Source: Doris montereyensis | Taxonomy: Eukaryota; Mollusca; Gastropoda; Nudibranchia; Dorididae | Direction: 5' to 3' | Length of the DNA: 64,000 bases | NCBI GenBank assembly: GCA_037039925.1 | Contig: JAXRKP010000049.1 | Location: 72,501 to 136,500 of the forward strand | Shown: positions 1 through 10,537 of the stretch, piece after piece | How the letters are laid out: each line of letters begins with the position of its first letter | Position numbering within the stretch: the first letter of the stretch is position 1 | The notes under the pieces: generated by a model | The model's database searches: none | Seen by the model: only the letters and a program-made list of their open reading frames with translations | Told to the model about the DNA's origin: nothing | Made by a program: the position numbers and the translations under genes

Positions 1-540
1 TATGTTTTTTCAAGACTACATAAAAGTAAGAAGCTGGGCGATTCTACCATTACTACAATATAATACTACAATAGTCTTTTTCACATGCAGTAGGCCTACA
101 TTGCCTTGCTAGCGATCTTTTTCCACTTAATTAATCACATATTTTAGCACACTGAAAAAGGGTGTTTCGATGGGTCGCCATGATTTTTTTTACAGTTATG
201 TCCCTTTTAGATGAATTGTTGGGCGTTGCATCCCATGAATTATGATATTCCATATCTAGCGGAATAGACATGCTGCTCATTTGTTTTGGGTTTTTACAAA
301 TTTATTAATTTACGTATTCAATAATAACATCAATATGGCGGGTATCTCGCCTAGCGCTTAGATTGACCACGGATATAAAAATAAGACTGCCAGACTTCAA
401 AACTTTAGGTTTCTATCCACGTCAATATTATCTCATTCTGTGAGTGTGAAGGTCATTGACCACCTTTAGCACTATACAACTGATATCGCCATACATTATT
501 ACTACACTGTACAATACCTACAGTGCAACACAACACACGG
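1..540. other. AT-rich sequence, nothing recognised
   Basis: No exon, transposon end or RNA gene could be recognised here. The stretch lies downstream of the last visible exon of the minus-strand gene and ends where a LINE 3' end begins. Confidence 0.5.
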
Positions 541-1205
541 AATTCAATTATCTTTATTGATCCATGAAAAGGAAATTACATGTGTGTTATCACATTTTCC
601 GTTAGAAATATAAGAATACATCAATATATTTAAATTGAAAACAAATTTAACTTTAAATAATCACTAATGTATAGATTCTAGTTAAATATATATTCTATAA
701 AGATAAGTGAGCAAATAGAAAGTGCTTTGAAATGATATATGCATAAACAATAATTAATGACAAATCAGCTTAGTTTCATACACATTCATCACATTATCAT
801 AAGTCATGCATTATCCATTCATCAATTATCACTGCTTAAACATTTGTAAAAGGACATTATTGTAATAGAATGATAATTTATATTGTAAAAGTGATGTAAC
901 TGTTGTCATCTTAGATGTATGTGTATTATTAGACTTAATTCCCTTATCCTTAGATAAGTATATAAAGGCTGAATAAAGAGATTCTAGGTCAGTCTAGATC
1001 AGATCTACCAACTGTACTCATGTACTTCATCATCTTGTGTTACACTGGCCATTCTGTCACAATTATGTATTTCAAAGTTAAGAATGTCCAAAATTTTGTA
1101 TGGCACTTGGAAGAAAAAATCTGAAATAAACTCAAACCTTGTTATACCGCCAACTATTGCGCCAGTGGTAACTTGGCTTCCTTTTAGATGATCTAACAAC
1201 ATAGG
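541..1205 (-). mobile_element. CR1/Rex1-like LINE, 3' end fragment
   Basis: Read on the minus strand, the segment begins with a decayed reverse-transcriptase C-terminus (residues like SDFFFQVPYKILD, comparable to RSFLPSAIQKFD in the copy near 51.5 kb). It continues through an AT-rich 3' UTR that matches the 51.6-51.9 kb copy over several hundred bases (shared blocks such as ATGAATGTGTATGAAACTAA and ATTGATGTATTCTT). It ends with ATCAATAAAGATAATTGAAT, the sort of terminal motif found on Rex1/CR1 LINEs. Heavily 5' truncated and not coding. Confidence 0.65.
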
Positions 1206-1679
1206 AATAAGTATCTGATGATTCAGAATCAGATAAACTTGTAGATTTAGATCTTTTTCTTGGGTTAACAGGAATTTTCCATTTTCGAGGGCTAAATTAT
1301 TGACTACAGGAGCTGTGTCAGCCTACCGCATTTATAAGGTTAAAACATATACACTTGAAAACACTTTCTCCAAAATTCTTTCGGGATTACAGTAGAGTAC
1401 ACTTTCAGATTATTGGGGAAAATTATTGAGAAAAAATTGGGACGTGGCAAATCTTTTGGACAAACACAAGTTTTGAACTAAGGGTTTTCTGACTTAGTGT
1501 TTTCGATACATTTTATTTATAATATGTACAAATCCTCACAATTCACAGAAATATAAAGGCTACAGTGGTTACAATACATTTTCCATACAAATCTATAAAG
1601 CAAATAAGTAAGCATAAATCAAATTGAATTTTAAAAAGATCATTAGTGGTTATTGTCTGAGTTTAGCTGAATGGCATAC
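1206..1679. other. AT-rich sequence, nothing recognised
   Basis: No splice-bounded exon or repeat end was found between the LINE fragment and the ancient repeat that follows. Confidence 0.4.
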
Positions 1680-2050
1680 ATATATTTTCCAAATATATTT
1701 ATTTGATATTAAAGATATAAATTTTGTGTTACAAAACATAATGATCAACCATTTTTGATGAAAATAAGATTTCTTTCAATGTTTTAGTACAATACATGTA
1801 ATAGAGGAGAAACAAAGTTACGTACTTTACATTAATTACAATTTTAAAAATATTTCCATTTAGTATATAACTTATTATAAGGCATCAGCGTTACTGATTG
1901 AAATCGTGCCATTTCAACGTAGGTGATTGGCTTAGGACTGTTGGACAATTAGCATAATTTCCATACTCATTTTTGATGGTTTTGTTGAGGTAAACTCTAA
2001 AGGAAAGGGTTAATAGATTCCTGTTGACAACAGTAGAAGTCAAATTAAAT
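1680..2050 (+). repeat. Ancient intragenic repeat, copy 1 of 3
   Basis: Shares a diverged but collinear series of words with 18480-18830 and 56590-56950: a block like ACCATTTTTGATGAAAA, then CATCAGCGTTACTG, then CATTTCAACGTAGGTGATTGGC, then a block ending CTAAAGG. The same order in all three copies argues for old duplication rather than chance. No coding potential is seen. Boundaries are approximate. Confidence 0.5.
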
Positions 2051-2402
2051 TAGGTCAACCAAAAAAAAACCAAAGGGACACAACTAAATCAAATTTACAG
2101 GTGTTAGTGTTAGCAAGGCAAGGAAGAAAATGAATGAAAGATATAAAAATGAGCCTAGTCCCTTGGCTTTTGATGAGGTCGTGCCAGGCACTCAAATCAT
2201 TTTGATTGGTCTAGCGCTTTTCCTCACAAGCCAATCTCCCACTCACACAGCCTAGCGTGGCTGTCAACAAGTCTCCCATACACACACATGCACACAGTGC
2301 AGCGTCAATTACTTGACTGTGTAGGCTGCTTCTCCCTTGTAATAAAAAATCCACAAAACGAACTTAATTGAGTGAGAAGCCATCATTTCACTGCCTTTAT
2401 TG

Positions 2403-2720
2403 AGGAGGACTCGGTAGTCAAGAGGCAAGGTGTCAGCTTCTCAGCCAAAAGATAGTGAGTTCTAGCCCCGCCAACTGTTGAAAAGTTTTCTTGCCTCTTT
2501 TCAAGGAAAATCTACCCCCTGGTTCAGGTAGGTGAATCGACACCTAGTCCCATTGGAGAAGGGTGATAAAAGGAGGCCTCGTGTGCATATCACAACACTC
2601 TGTGTACATTAAAGATCCCTTGACTGTTTACAGGGCAGTCTGGGCAAAATTAAAAAATCCTACCAAAATCCAGAGATCATCTTACTTGTGGATGCAGGTA
2701 AATCAAATCCATTCAAAAGC
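2403..2720 (+). mobile_element. tRNA-headed SINE (family 1), full-length-like copy
   Basis: The 5' part looks like a degenerate tRNA, with an A-box-like GGTAGTCAAGAGGC and a B-box-like GAGTTCTAGCCCC spaced as in tRNA-derived SINEs. The body (CACAACACTCTGTGTACATTAAAGATCCC) and the tail (GGTAAATCAAATCC) match the minus-strand copy at 46322-46632. An open frame of 117 codons starting at 2563 covers the SINE body and is incidental. Polymerase III control is inferred from the boxes. Confidence 0.65.
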
Positions 2721-3482
2721 CTTTATTGACCCATATGTTCTTGTAGGCGACTTTACCAATGCCGAGTATTTGTTGGATGTGTCGAATAAAGAGGAAAAAA
2801 GGGATTTCTATTGGCCTGGTTCAGTGGTTGTAACCAAACTTTTGTTGAGTGTAATCTCGGTGGTCAACTCCATCTGTAATACAGTGGTCTCCATTTTAGA
2901 AGAGATAGCTGCCTGAGAGGCCGTTTTTTTCCGTGTAACAGACATTTTCCTCTTGAAGGGGATGTGCAGGTCTAGAAGTTACTTTTTTCCCATTTGATAT
3001 TTTTAATAATAACCCTTATTTAAGTAAATATATACAAAGTTACAGAACGTTATTTGGATTTTTTTTCCATTTTTTATATTGTTATATATTTTTCAATTTT
3101 ACATATAAAACATATACAATGTATAATACAGTGCTCACACAGCCATTGCAACAGCGTGGTCCTTGACCAAAAACAAATCAAATTTGTACCCATCCTCCAT
3201 ATTCTCACGACCTAGCACCCCATGACTGTTTTTTGTTCTCAAATCTCACATGTCAAAGAAAAATTCTGTGGGATCAACTTCCAGAATCCCAAAGACACAA
3301 TAAGAATATTTGAAGGTGAAATTTCTGCCATACCCTTGGAAATGTGGCAGAACTGCTTTGACTCTTCTTATGCAACTCTACATCCAAGCTCAAGATAAGT
3401 AATTTGAAAAGTTGTGATGATTTGAACGTGATACCATCATTCCTTCTATTCCATTCCGGATATTTAACTAGTGATATTCGTA
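2721..3482. other. 3' flank / possible 3' UTR of the minus-strand gene
   Basis: No exon or transposon end was recognised. The stretch lies directly downstream of the distal terminal exon of the pseudokinase gene, so part of it may be 3' UTR. I could not choose a polyadenylation signal with confidence in this AT-rich DNA. Confidence 0.35.
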
Positions 3483-3678
3483 TTATTCAATCTTCTTCTC
3501 CTTATTTGATAAAAAAATTTTCAGAAGACTTTTCCTCTTTGATTTCTTTGAGTTTCTTTGAGAGTTCGTTGATATTGAACTAGACGTAGCAGAGATCTCA
3601 GATGGATTTTCCTCAATTAACGCTTTGGAAGATCCATGATTCAGTGAAGCGTCTTTGATTTCGTCTTCATTAAACAAT
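3483..3678 (-). CDS. Distal terminal exon, Ser/Lys-rich tail (copy 1)
   Basis: Acceptor CATTTTCTTTCTAG precedes a frame that starts LFNEDEIKDASLN and runs to a stop. The first base completes an Arg codon with the last two bases of exon 15206-15357, so the phase fits. The tail has an acidic start, a serine-rich middle and a basic KKSKRK cluster that could be a nuclear or membrane-binding motif (inference). It is a paralogue of exon 4645-4837, and the flanking intron is duplicated too. The length difference between copies in the middle (SLNHGSS versus LPSVDDGS) leaves both frames open. It may be an alternative last exon or an unused duplicate. Confidence 0.55.
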
Positions 3679-4600
3679 CTAGAAAGAAAATGATAGAAGG
3701 TTTAAAATGTTTGTGAGGAAACTGAAATTATGAACTATACACATAAATAATGTGATATGTCAATGTTTGAATTTAAAAAATACTGGCAATGGGGTCACTC
3801 TACACAGTGTTCACTGTTAGGGGTCGTTACTTTACTTATGGCAATTGCCTCATAGAACAATATTGAAGAAGTCTTTTCTTTTCTTATGAGAGGGGGTCCT
3901 GACCATGTTTTTTAAAATTATTTGATATAGACAATTTAACTATTTCCATTGTACTCGGCATGTCTAAATTAGCTGAAAATTTTTTAACAGTATTTTTATC
4001 TTATGCTTGCCATTGATAATATATTAATCTTGTTAGAGGACAGTCAATAAGTTATAAAAATAGGAACATGAAAAAATGTTATCTACTTCTACTCTATTAG
4101 TTCTAGTTTTTGTTATTATCATTACTGGTGGTCATCCTGTTCTTTCTCCTTCTTCTTTTATTATCTATAATAATCATCACCACATGTGTTAACATTATTA
4201 TTTACAGTATTAGAATGATTATTAACTAGAGTAGACATGGTAGCAGTAGTTATACTGCTTTTGTAATAACATTATTATTTATGAATAATGATGTGGGGTA
4301 CTCACAGCCCTCGTATTTTACTATAATTAAATAAGGGCTTCAGACTCCACACAAAAGAGTTACCACCAATCTGTTTCTTAAACAAGGGCAGATAATTTTG
4401 CATGCTAAACGCCCCATTCAAATAGATTTTTATAGTTTTGAACAACCTAGACTGTAACTTTGCATACATGTTATTATTCAGTTCAATATCTAGCCGCACC
4501 CAGGCGCAATTTTCGATAAATTAATTGATTTTGAATTTTATGATTTTTTAAAAATTTAGCAACTTTTCAAATGTTTGGCAAATTTAATCACAAAAATTGT
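3679..4600 (+). repeat. Segmental duplication, first copy
   Basis: 3480-3840 aligns with 4640-5000 (last exon plus intron). 3915-4060 aligns with 10190-10340 (shared TTTGATATAGACAATTT, CATGTCTAAATTAGCTG). 4430-4600 aligns with 14558-14730 (shared CAGTTCAATATCTAGCCGCA). The order is conserved, so 3480-4600 looks like one copy of a roughly 1.1-kb tandem duplication. The second copy is stretched over 4640-14730 by transposon insertions. Confidence 0.65.
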
Positions 4601-4644
4601 TTTTTGCCAAAATTTGAAGAGTTATCGAAAATTGAGGGGGGAAT

Positions 4645-4837
4645 CTACCTCTCCTTGCTTGGAAGAATGCTTTTCAGAAGAATTTTCCTCTTTGATTTCT
4701 TTGAGTTGCTATGAGAGTTCATTAACATTGAACTAGAAGCAGCAGAGATCTCAGATGCATTTTCCTCAATTAACGCTTTGAAAGATCCATCATCCACTGA
4801 TGGTAAAGCCTCTTTGATTTCGTCTTCATTAAACAAT
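4645..4837 (-). CDS. Proximal terminal exon, Ser/Lys-rich tail (copy 2)
   Basis: Same acceptor (CATTTTCTTTCTAG) and phase as the distal copy, so it can also splice directly from exon 15206-15357. It starts LFNEDEIKEALPSVDDG, has a serine-rich middle (SEISAASSS), a basic KKSKRK cluster, and stops after ILPSKER. It is nearer to the rest of the gene and may be the default last exon. That both copies keep open frames with in-frame length change suggests selection on each, or recent duplication. Confidence 0.6.
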
Positions 4838-5109
4838 CTAGAAAGAAAATGATAGAAGGTTTAAAATGTCTGTAAAGAAACTAAAATTACAAACAATGTG
4901 ATATATATAAAATGTCAACGCTTGAATTTAAAAAATACTGGCAATACAGTCACTCTACACAGCTGTTCGCGGTAGGCCAGGGCGAGCCTCGAGAATTACT
5001 TGTTCGCTCATGATCATGGCTTCCTGATTAAAGATTCCATGCTCAAACAGTGATCAAAAACTTGTGGCGTTTATGATCAAAAACTGATCATAATATTGAG
5101 AAAATTCAT

Positions 5110-5592
5110 ATATATGTCAATACCTTCAACACATTAGTCTCCAGCTACATTATTTCCTTTTAGCCCTAGTTAAAAAGTGAAACTAATTGCCACCTATCCA
5201 TATTTTCATTTAAAAAGTCTGCTCGATGGCTCGTAGCATCGAACAAATGTGTCTGTCGATACCTTCAACACACCAATCTTCGACTACATTACATCTATTT
5301 TTTCCAAAATGGATTATTGCAACTCCCTGTTTTTAAATTTACCTGATGCCTTGATTCACATGCTCCAACGTATTCAAAACCATGCGGCCAGAGTGATTTT
5401 GAAAAAAAAAATGAAATATCACCACATTATCCCTATGTTCATGTCTCTGCATTGGCTCTGATCGATAAACGAATGATATACAAAATTGCCACATTGTGTT
5501 ACAAATGTAAAACTGATAGAGCTCCAAATTACTTCAAAGACCTGATCTCTGGTTGTGTTCCATCTCGCCAACGGGCCGACAAAACTGTCACT
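5110..5592 (+). mobile_element. CR1/L2-like LINE, reverse transcriptase C-terminal part
   Basis: Translates as a decayed RT thumb/C-terminal region: KMDYCNSLFLNLPD, then LQRIQNHAARVIL, SLHWL, then MIYKIATLCYKC and CVPSRQ, in the order typical of CR1/L2 reverse transcriptases. Frame breaks occur near 5461. The segment stops at an RTE-like LINE insertion (5593-9883) and resumes at 9884 with the 3' end of the same element. AAACTGTCACT is duplicated at 5582-5592 and 9884-9894. Confidence 0.65.
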
Positions 5593-5636
5593 TTCTTTCT
5601 TTCTTCCTCAGTTCCTATTCTATCTTCCATTTCTTA

Positions 5637-6905
5637 TTGATAGTGATGTGGTCAATTTGGTTTTTGGTTTTTACGTCTGGAGAGGTCCATATGTATTTGT
5701 GGATGTCTCTATGCTTAAAGATGTTTCCTCCAATGATTAAATTGTTTTCTGCGCAAAATTCCGCCAAACATTCTCCATTGTCATTCATGTCTGCAGCTAG
5801 TACTTCACGTCCCATTATGTGTTTATCCCTTTAACTATTAACTTTTCCAACTTTAGCGTTTAAGTTTAAATCACCAAGAACAATAAGTAGATCATGTCTT
5901 GGGGTCTTTTGTACTGTGCTGTTAAGTCTTTCATAAAACTGTTCTTTCTCCTCACTTTTGTCTTCTTGTGGGGCGTAACACACTATGATGGTCATCTTTG
6001 TGTATTTGGAACTAAACCTAACTTTCAGTAATCTTTCACCCATGGGTTCCTATTCCAACAAAGTCTTTTTTCCCCTTTTTGATAGTATCAGGGCAACTCC
6101 ATTTAAATGTTGATTGTCTTCTTTTCCTGAGTAGAGGATCATATGACCAGTAGCGAGATCTCTTTTGCCATTGTCAGTCCATCGTGATTCACATATAGAC
6201 AGGACATCTATTTTATATTTGTCCATTTCATTTATTGTCTGCGCAAGTTTTCCTGTCTGATAAAGTGTGCGCACATTCCTTGTGCTCACCAAAATTGATT
6301 GTTTTGGATTCAGAAGACTTGACATAGTCTGGTTGTTGGTTTTCTTTCGGTTTTGGCCCTCACCCATCATTGGTACAGTGTTCTGGATCGCCAGTCCAGT
6401 CTGGTTTTGTTGAGCTGCAGATCCAGAACTCTGTGTGCTAGTCTTTCCTTCACCTGTCTTCTTATATTTTAATCCATTGTCGGTTTCTGTAACATTGTAA
6501 TTTTTTACAAGATAGGGGCATTAATCCTATGTCTAACCCGCATCCTGGAGGACCAGGATTTATTTTGGAGATTCACTCCTAGACAGGTAGCTTTCCCAAG
6601 CTCATGAGCCCTGTCTGCCCATGGTTTGAAATCGGAGTTTTCCTTCTCCTAGAAAAACTGCCTTTCCAGGTTAATGAGCTCTGGGGATGTTATAAAGGCA
6701 GCTCGGTTCGCCTGTTAGCCACCTCACAAGACATCTAGAGTATTTTTAGGGGCTGAGTTCCCACTCTGCAGCCCCAGTCCGTCCTCACTGGCTAGCGCCA
6801 GTTTTGTCCGCGACTGCTTATTCGGTATTCGCAGCTGACCTCTATATCTAGAGGCTGTTCCCCTATCCGCAACCTGGGGACGCATCTGGGGACACCTCTT
6901 TTATA
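5637..6905 (-). mobile_element. LINE-E: 5' UTR and endonuclease of a second LINE family
   Basis: On the minus strand this holds a 5' UTR-like block (6905-6480) followed by an apurinic endonuclease domain of the type annotated as craniofacial development protein 2-like: STRNVRTLYQTGKLAQ, ESRWTDNGKR, LYSGKEDNQHLNGVAL, IVLGDLN, then NQIDHITINKKW. Frame breaks occur near 6045 and 5825. The reverse transcriptase and 3' end are absent. The block lies between the RT C-terminus and the 3' tail of LINE copy D, which is not how a normal 5'-truncated insertion looks. Confidence 0.7.
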
Positions 6906-7743
6906 TCGTCTTCCCACTTTCTCCGAGGTCTGCCTTTTGGTTTTTTACCTTGAGTTTAAGCACTGTATATTGATTTAGCTATTCTATTGTCATTCACTAT
7001 GTTAACATGTCCAAACCATCTCAGTTGATTCATTTCTATCTTAGTTTTTATGCCATCTGCTTTGATTTGATCTCTTGTTGTGTTTCTGATTTTGTTTCTA
7101 TTTGTGTTCCCTACAACTCCTTCTCTTCTTTGATATTTGATTTTGGCTGCCTGTACTCTACTGTATTCCCTACTGTTTAAGGTCCAGGTTTTACTGCCAT
7201 AGAGGAGAGTAGGACAATAAAATGTGTTGTATACTGCCCTTTTGGTTTTTGTTGACAATTCTTGTTTACCTACAAATGCCTTTCCCAGATTGTTATATAT
7301 TGCACTTGCCTTTTGGATTTATGGCTGATTTCTTCTCTTAGTTTTCCTTCTGAGTTAATCATTACTCCTAAGTAATTGTAGCTTTGAACTTGTTCTCAAT
7401 TATCCCTGGCCAATTGAAGATTTTGTATTTTAGCTGCCCTAGTTACTAGCATTGTTTTGGTTTTCTTTGCATTTATTCTGATTCCTGATTTATTTAATTT
7501 ATTATTCATCATGTTGATATTTGACTGAAGGTTCTTATCTGATTTTCCAAACAGAACTAAATCATCAGCAAATGAAAGCATTGATACATTTACTGGTTTG
7601 AACTTCCACACACCTACATTCATTTTCTTCATTTTTGAGGATGCCTTTGCGACTAAATCCATAAATGTGATAAACAAAAGAGGACTTAGGATACAATCCT
7701 GTCTTACTCCTATATCTACATCAAATTCTTCAGATACATTTCC

Positions 7744-9847
7744 CACAGCGTCGAATTCCTGTAGCAAATCATCCCTCTTAGTTGTGGCTGGCAAAACTCA
7801 TTAATTACCAACGTGTCAGGGGTCAAGCTCGGTCAGATTTTGTCCCGGGTAGCTGATCGCCCCGTTAAGATTTTTATAAAAAATTACACTATTTTCCCTA
7901 TAACAGCGCTTCTCTCATACCTATTGTCTTAGTCTTTGCTCCTACCATAGTATCAACGTCTTGTCTGTGAAAGTATCATACTCTTTTCTGAAAAAATCAT
8001 TTTAATATGTATGTTTATTTCTTGTTTTTTTTTGCTTTGGTCATTATATTTTATCTAATTGCTAAAAAACTACACGAACATACTTAACGAAAATGAGTTT
8101 ATTTCAAAAATTGGTTATCGCACTGCACTCTGTAGAAAACTATTACAAAGTTATATTATAACGTTCTTCCTACACCCACTCCCTTTTTTGCCTAAGTTAA
8201 GTACGCATGCAACATGTTTTCATTGAGCATAATATATATGTAAATCATTTTTAACCGATTTTCCTTTATCCAATCGATTTTACTGACCCCTCCTATTTTT
8301 AAAAATAAATCTAGTGTGGATCCCACTTTAGAGAATCATCATTTTGCCGTCAGTGAATTTTGCCACATATGTGGAAAGAAAAATTTAACACATAAAGAAA
8401 AACAGGCAGAGAAAGCCATTGATGTGTGGTAAAATGCGAGACAGCAGCACATTCCATGGACAACAAAATTACATGTCAGACAGACACTCATCTCACATAG
8501 CTCGGGCAGGTATTAAAACAATATGGCAGTTGTTGGAAACAAGCACACGAAACACAAACACAGCTTGACCTCTATCAGACTTGTCTTCTTATTTAGTGAC
8601 AATGACATTGATAAAGCCACATACACTCAAGAAGTATGGGACACAGCATAAATTATCACAAATAACACATGAAAAACTCACACATAGATCGGGTCCCATT
8701 GCATCATCCTTAGATAAAGTTCTGACCAAACACAGAATCACACCACAGGCATACACAGTCGATCTTTTAATGGCAACCACTGGCATAAATACTTACAAGA
8801 AAAGGTTTATACAGACCTTACGCAAACAATCATCACTCAGACAATGGCATGCACACATTGCCCAATAGTTATTGATGAAGCACACGCGATAGCATTAGTT
8901 TTCAACAATAGCAACAAAGCATTTAGTAAAGCCCACAAAGCAATCTCACACACAAAGATAATTAATGAAAATTCAATTAATGACATTGAACAGGATAAAG
9001 ACACATACATGAGCATGTATAGATAAAGCTTTCCAAACAAAACAATCACAAAACAGCATATTTTAGAGCACCATTGCACCCCTCATATACGACAGTACAA
9101 ATTCTGGCTGGGTTGCTGGGTGAACAGGGAACGGAAAGCTGTCACCAGTCAATTGCAAGGATAGAGAGATGAACATGAGGCATTATAAACTCACAAATGA
9201 GAATGAAGTTCATAATGAATGCACACATATTAGACAAGTCCCCTGGTGCATGCACGCAGACCGACCTGCAAGTAACATTAAATGTACATAGTGATACATA
9301 TCTTATTTCATTGTGTTTAAGAGTTATTCTTTCAATTTCAATGATACTGTTTATTTCCGTTAGTCTCATTATTAGAGTGTTACAAAAATCGATATTGTTC
9401 TGTTCATCGTGATGAATGCAAGCTATCTTTTTAGTATGTACGTAGGCTACATGTATGTATTGTCCTTATTTTGTGAAAGTTTGATGGCATTCGTCTCGTA
9501 CAGATTTTGTGTTAAAGCGTTTTACTTAATACCCTATGTCTGTTATTGTGTATTGAAATGATGGACCTAATTGAGGCCTTGATTGTGTGAAAACGAAACG
9601 CTTCTTGATAAATTTCTCTCATCAGTCTATCGCAACACTCTCTTTAAAGTTGGGGAAGCCTTCACATTTGTTGTCGATGGCTATCTTACCCAGATACAAG
9701 CTGATTAATTGGAGCTATAAACTACTGTTAAGTGTGGCAAAGCTAGCAGGGAGCAAACGCTACCTGGTGGCCCTTTGCTGACCTCGGTCAGCGTGATCCA
9801 GGTGCACCGCGTCGGCCAACTAAGAGGGACGAGTTTTGTACGCTGTG
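7744..9847 (+). mobile_element. 2.1-kb DNA transposon, CAC...GTG ends, 4-bp TSD (copy 1)
   Basis: Ends are CACAGCGT...ACGCTGTG, with an inner inverted block TCCCTCTTAGTTG at both ends. TTCC is duplicated at 7740-7743 and 9848-9851, and removing the element restores the LINE sequence ATTTCCAGCTAC seen at 22820. A decayed protein is visible in pieces: EFCHICGKK (near 8356), KVLTKHRITPQAYTVDLL (8720-8770), RQWHAH (8840), CPIVIDEAHAI (8862), NKTITKQHIL (9040), GEQGTE.CHQSIARIER (9120). CAC...GTG ends with a 4-bp duplication fit the CMC/Chapaev group. The protein pieces recall N-RAG-TP-type transposons described in molluscs; that link is from memory and needs a search. Confidence 0.7.
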
Positions 9848-9883
9848 TTCCAGCTACTCTCACTGCACATGTTGGTTTATTGT

Positions 9884-10185
9884 AAACTGTCACTGTCACT
9901 GCGCTCTTTTAAATACGCAGGTCCACTCTTCTGGAATTCTCTTCGGCTGTCAATGTGATCAATGTTTGACATGTCAGAAGACACCTTTAAAAAACACCTG
10001 AAAACGTACCTCATGCTATGTTTCTTAGAAGAAAAGTAATTGTTTTTATTATGCGGTTTCAGTTCATGTACCATACACCACGATAAATAATATTATATTT
10101 TCATGTGTTTTTTATATTGTACATTGCTCATATTTTTACGTTGTATGTATAATTATGCACCTATAGCTGTCGTAAGAACATATTA
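9884..10185 (+). mobile_element. CR1/L2-like LINE, 3' end (continuation of 5110-5592)
   Basis: Begins with an RT C-terminal tail (YAGPLFWNSLRLS, then DTFKKHLKTYL), as in many CR1/L2 elements. It continues into a 3' UTR ending CTATAGCTGTCGTAAGAAC, which matches the copy at 34441-34720. It is the other half of the LINE split by copy D. Confidence 0.65.
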
Positions 10186-10370
10186 AAAAAAAATATTTGA
10201 TATAGACAATTTCAACCACTACCATTGTACCCGTCATGTCTAAATTAGCTGGAAAAAAAAATCTTTTAATTTTTTTATATTATGGATGCCATGGGAACGT
10301 CATCATTTTGGATTTTCATTGCGAAAATACCTACAACTTTAACTCAAATCAACTATTTCATTTGAACAAC
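10186..10370 (+). repeat. Second copy of 3915-4060 duplication block
   Basis: Matches 3915-4060 (TTTGATATAGACAATTT; CATGTCTAAATTAGCTG). It resumes after the transposon block and is cut by LINE copy A, whose target duplication TTTGAACAA lies at 10361-10369. Confidence 0.6.
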
Positions 10371-10537
10371 CGGGCAACGGACAGGTGAACACCTGTGTGG
10401 GGATTAGGCGATCCCGCCCTCCACGATTCTCCTGCTGCCTTGCAGGCTGATCTTGGCTGACCAAAGGCTAAGGGAGTTAACCCTGACAGAAAACAACCTG
10501 ATGCCTTTAAGGACGGTCTTGCCTGACCAAAAGTTAA

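Larger units (their letters stand above)
5593..9883 (-). mobile_element. RTE-like LINE copy D, 5' truncated, interrupted
   Basis: Minus-strand LINE flanked by the 11-bp duplication AAACTGTCACT. It keeps RT from just before the FADDLVLFG catalytic motif (near 7570) to the C-terminal LRWFGHVN / GRPRRKW-type region (7258-6906). It ends with the family 3' tail of GAAAG units (5593-5636). It is interrupted twice: by the 2.1-kb DNA transposon at 7744-9847 and by a block of a different LINE 5' end at about 5637-6905. Not coding as a whole. Confidence 0.75.

Noticed and set aside
2457..2469. True tRNA gene
   Set aside because: A- and B-box-like words are present, but the cloverleaf is not intact and several copies share a SINE body.
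2563..2916. 117-codon plus-strand frame
   Set aside because: Its first half lies in a SINE body shared with 46322-46632; no domain or splice support.
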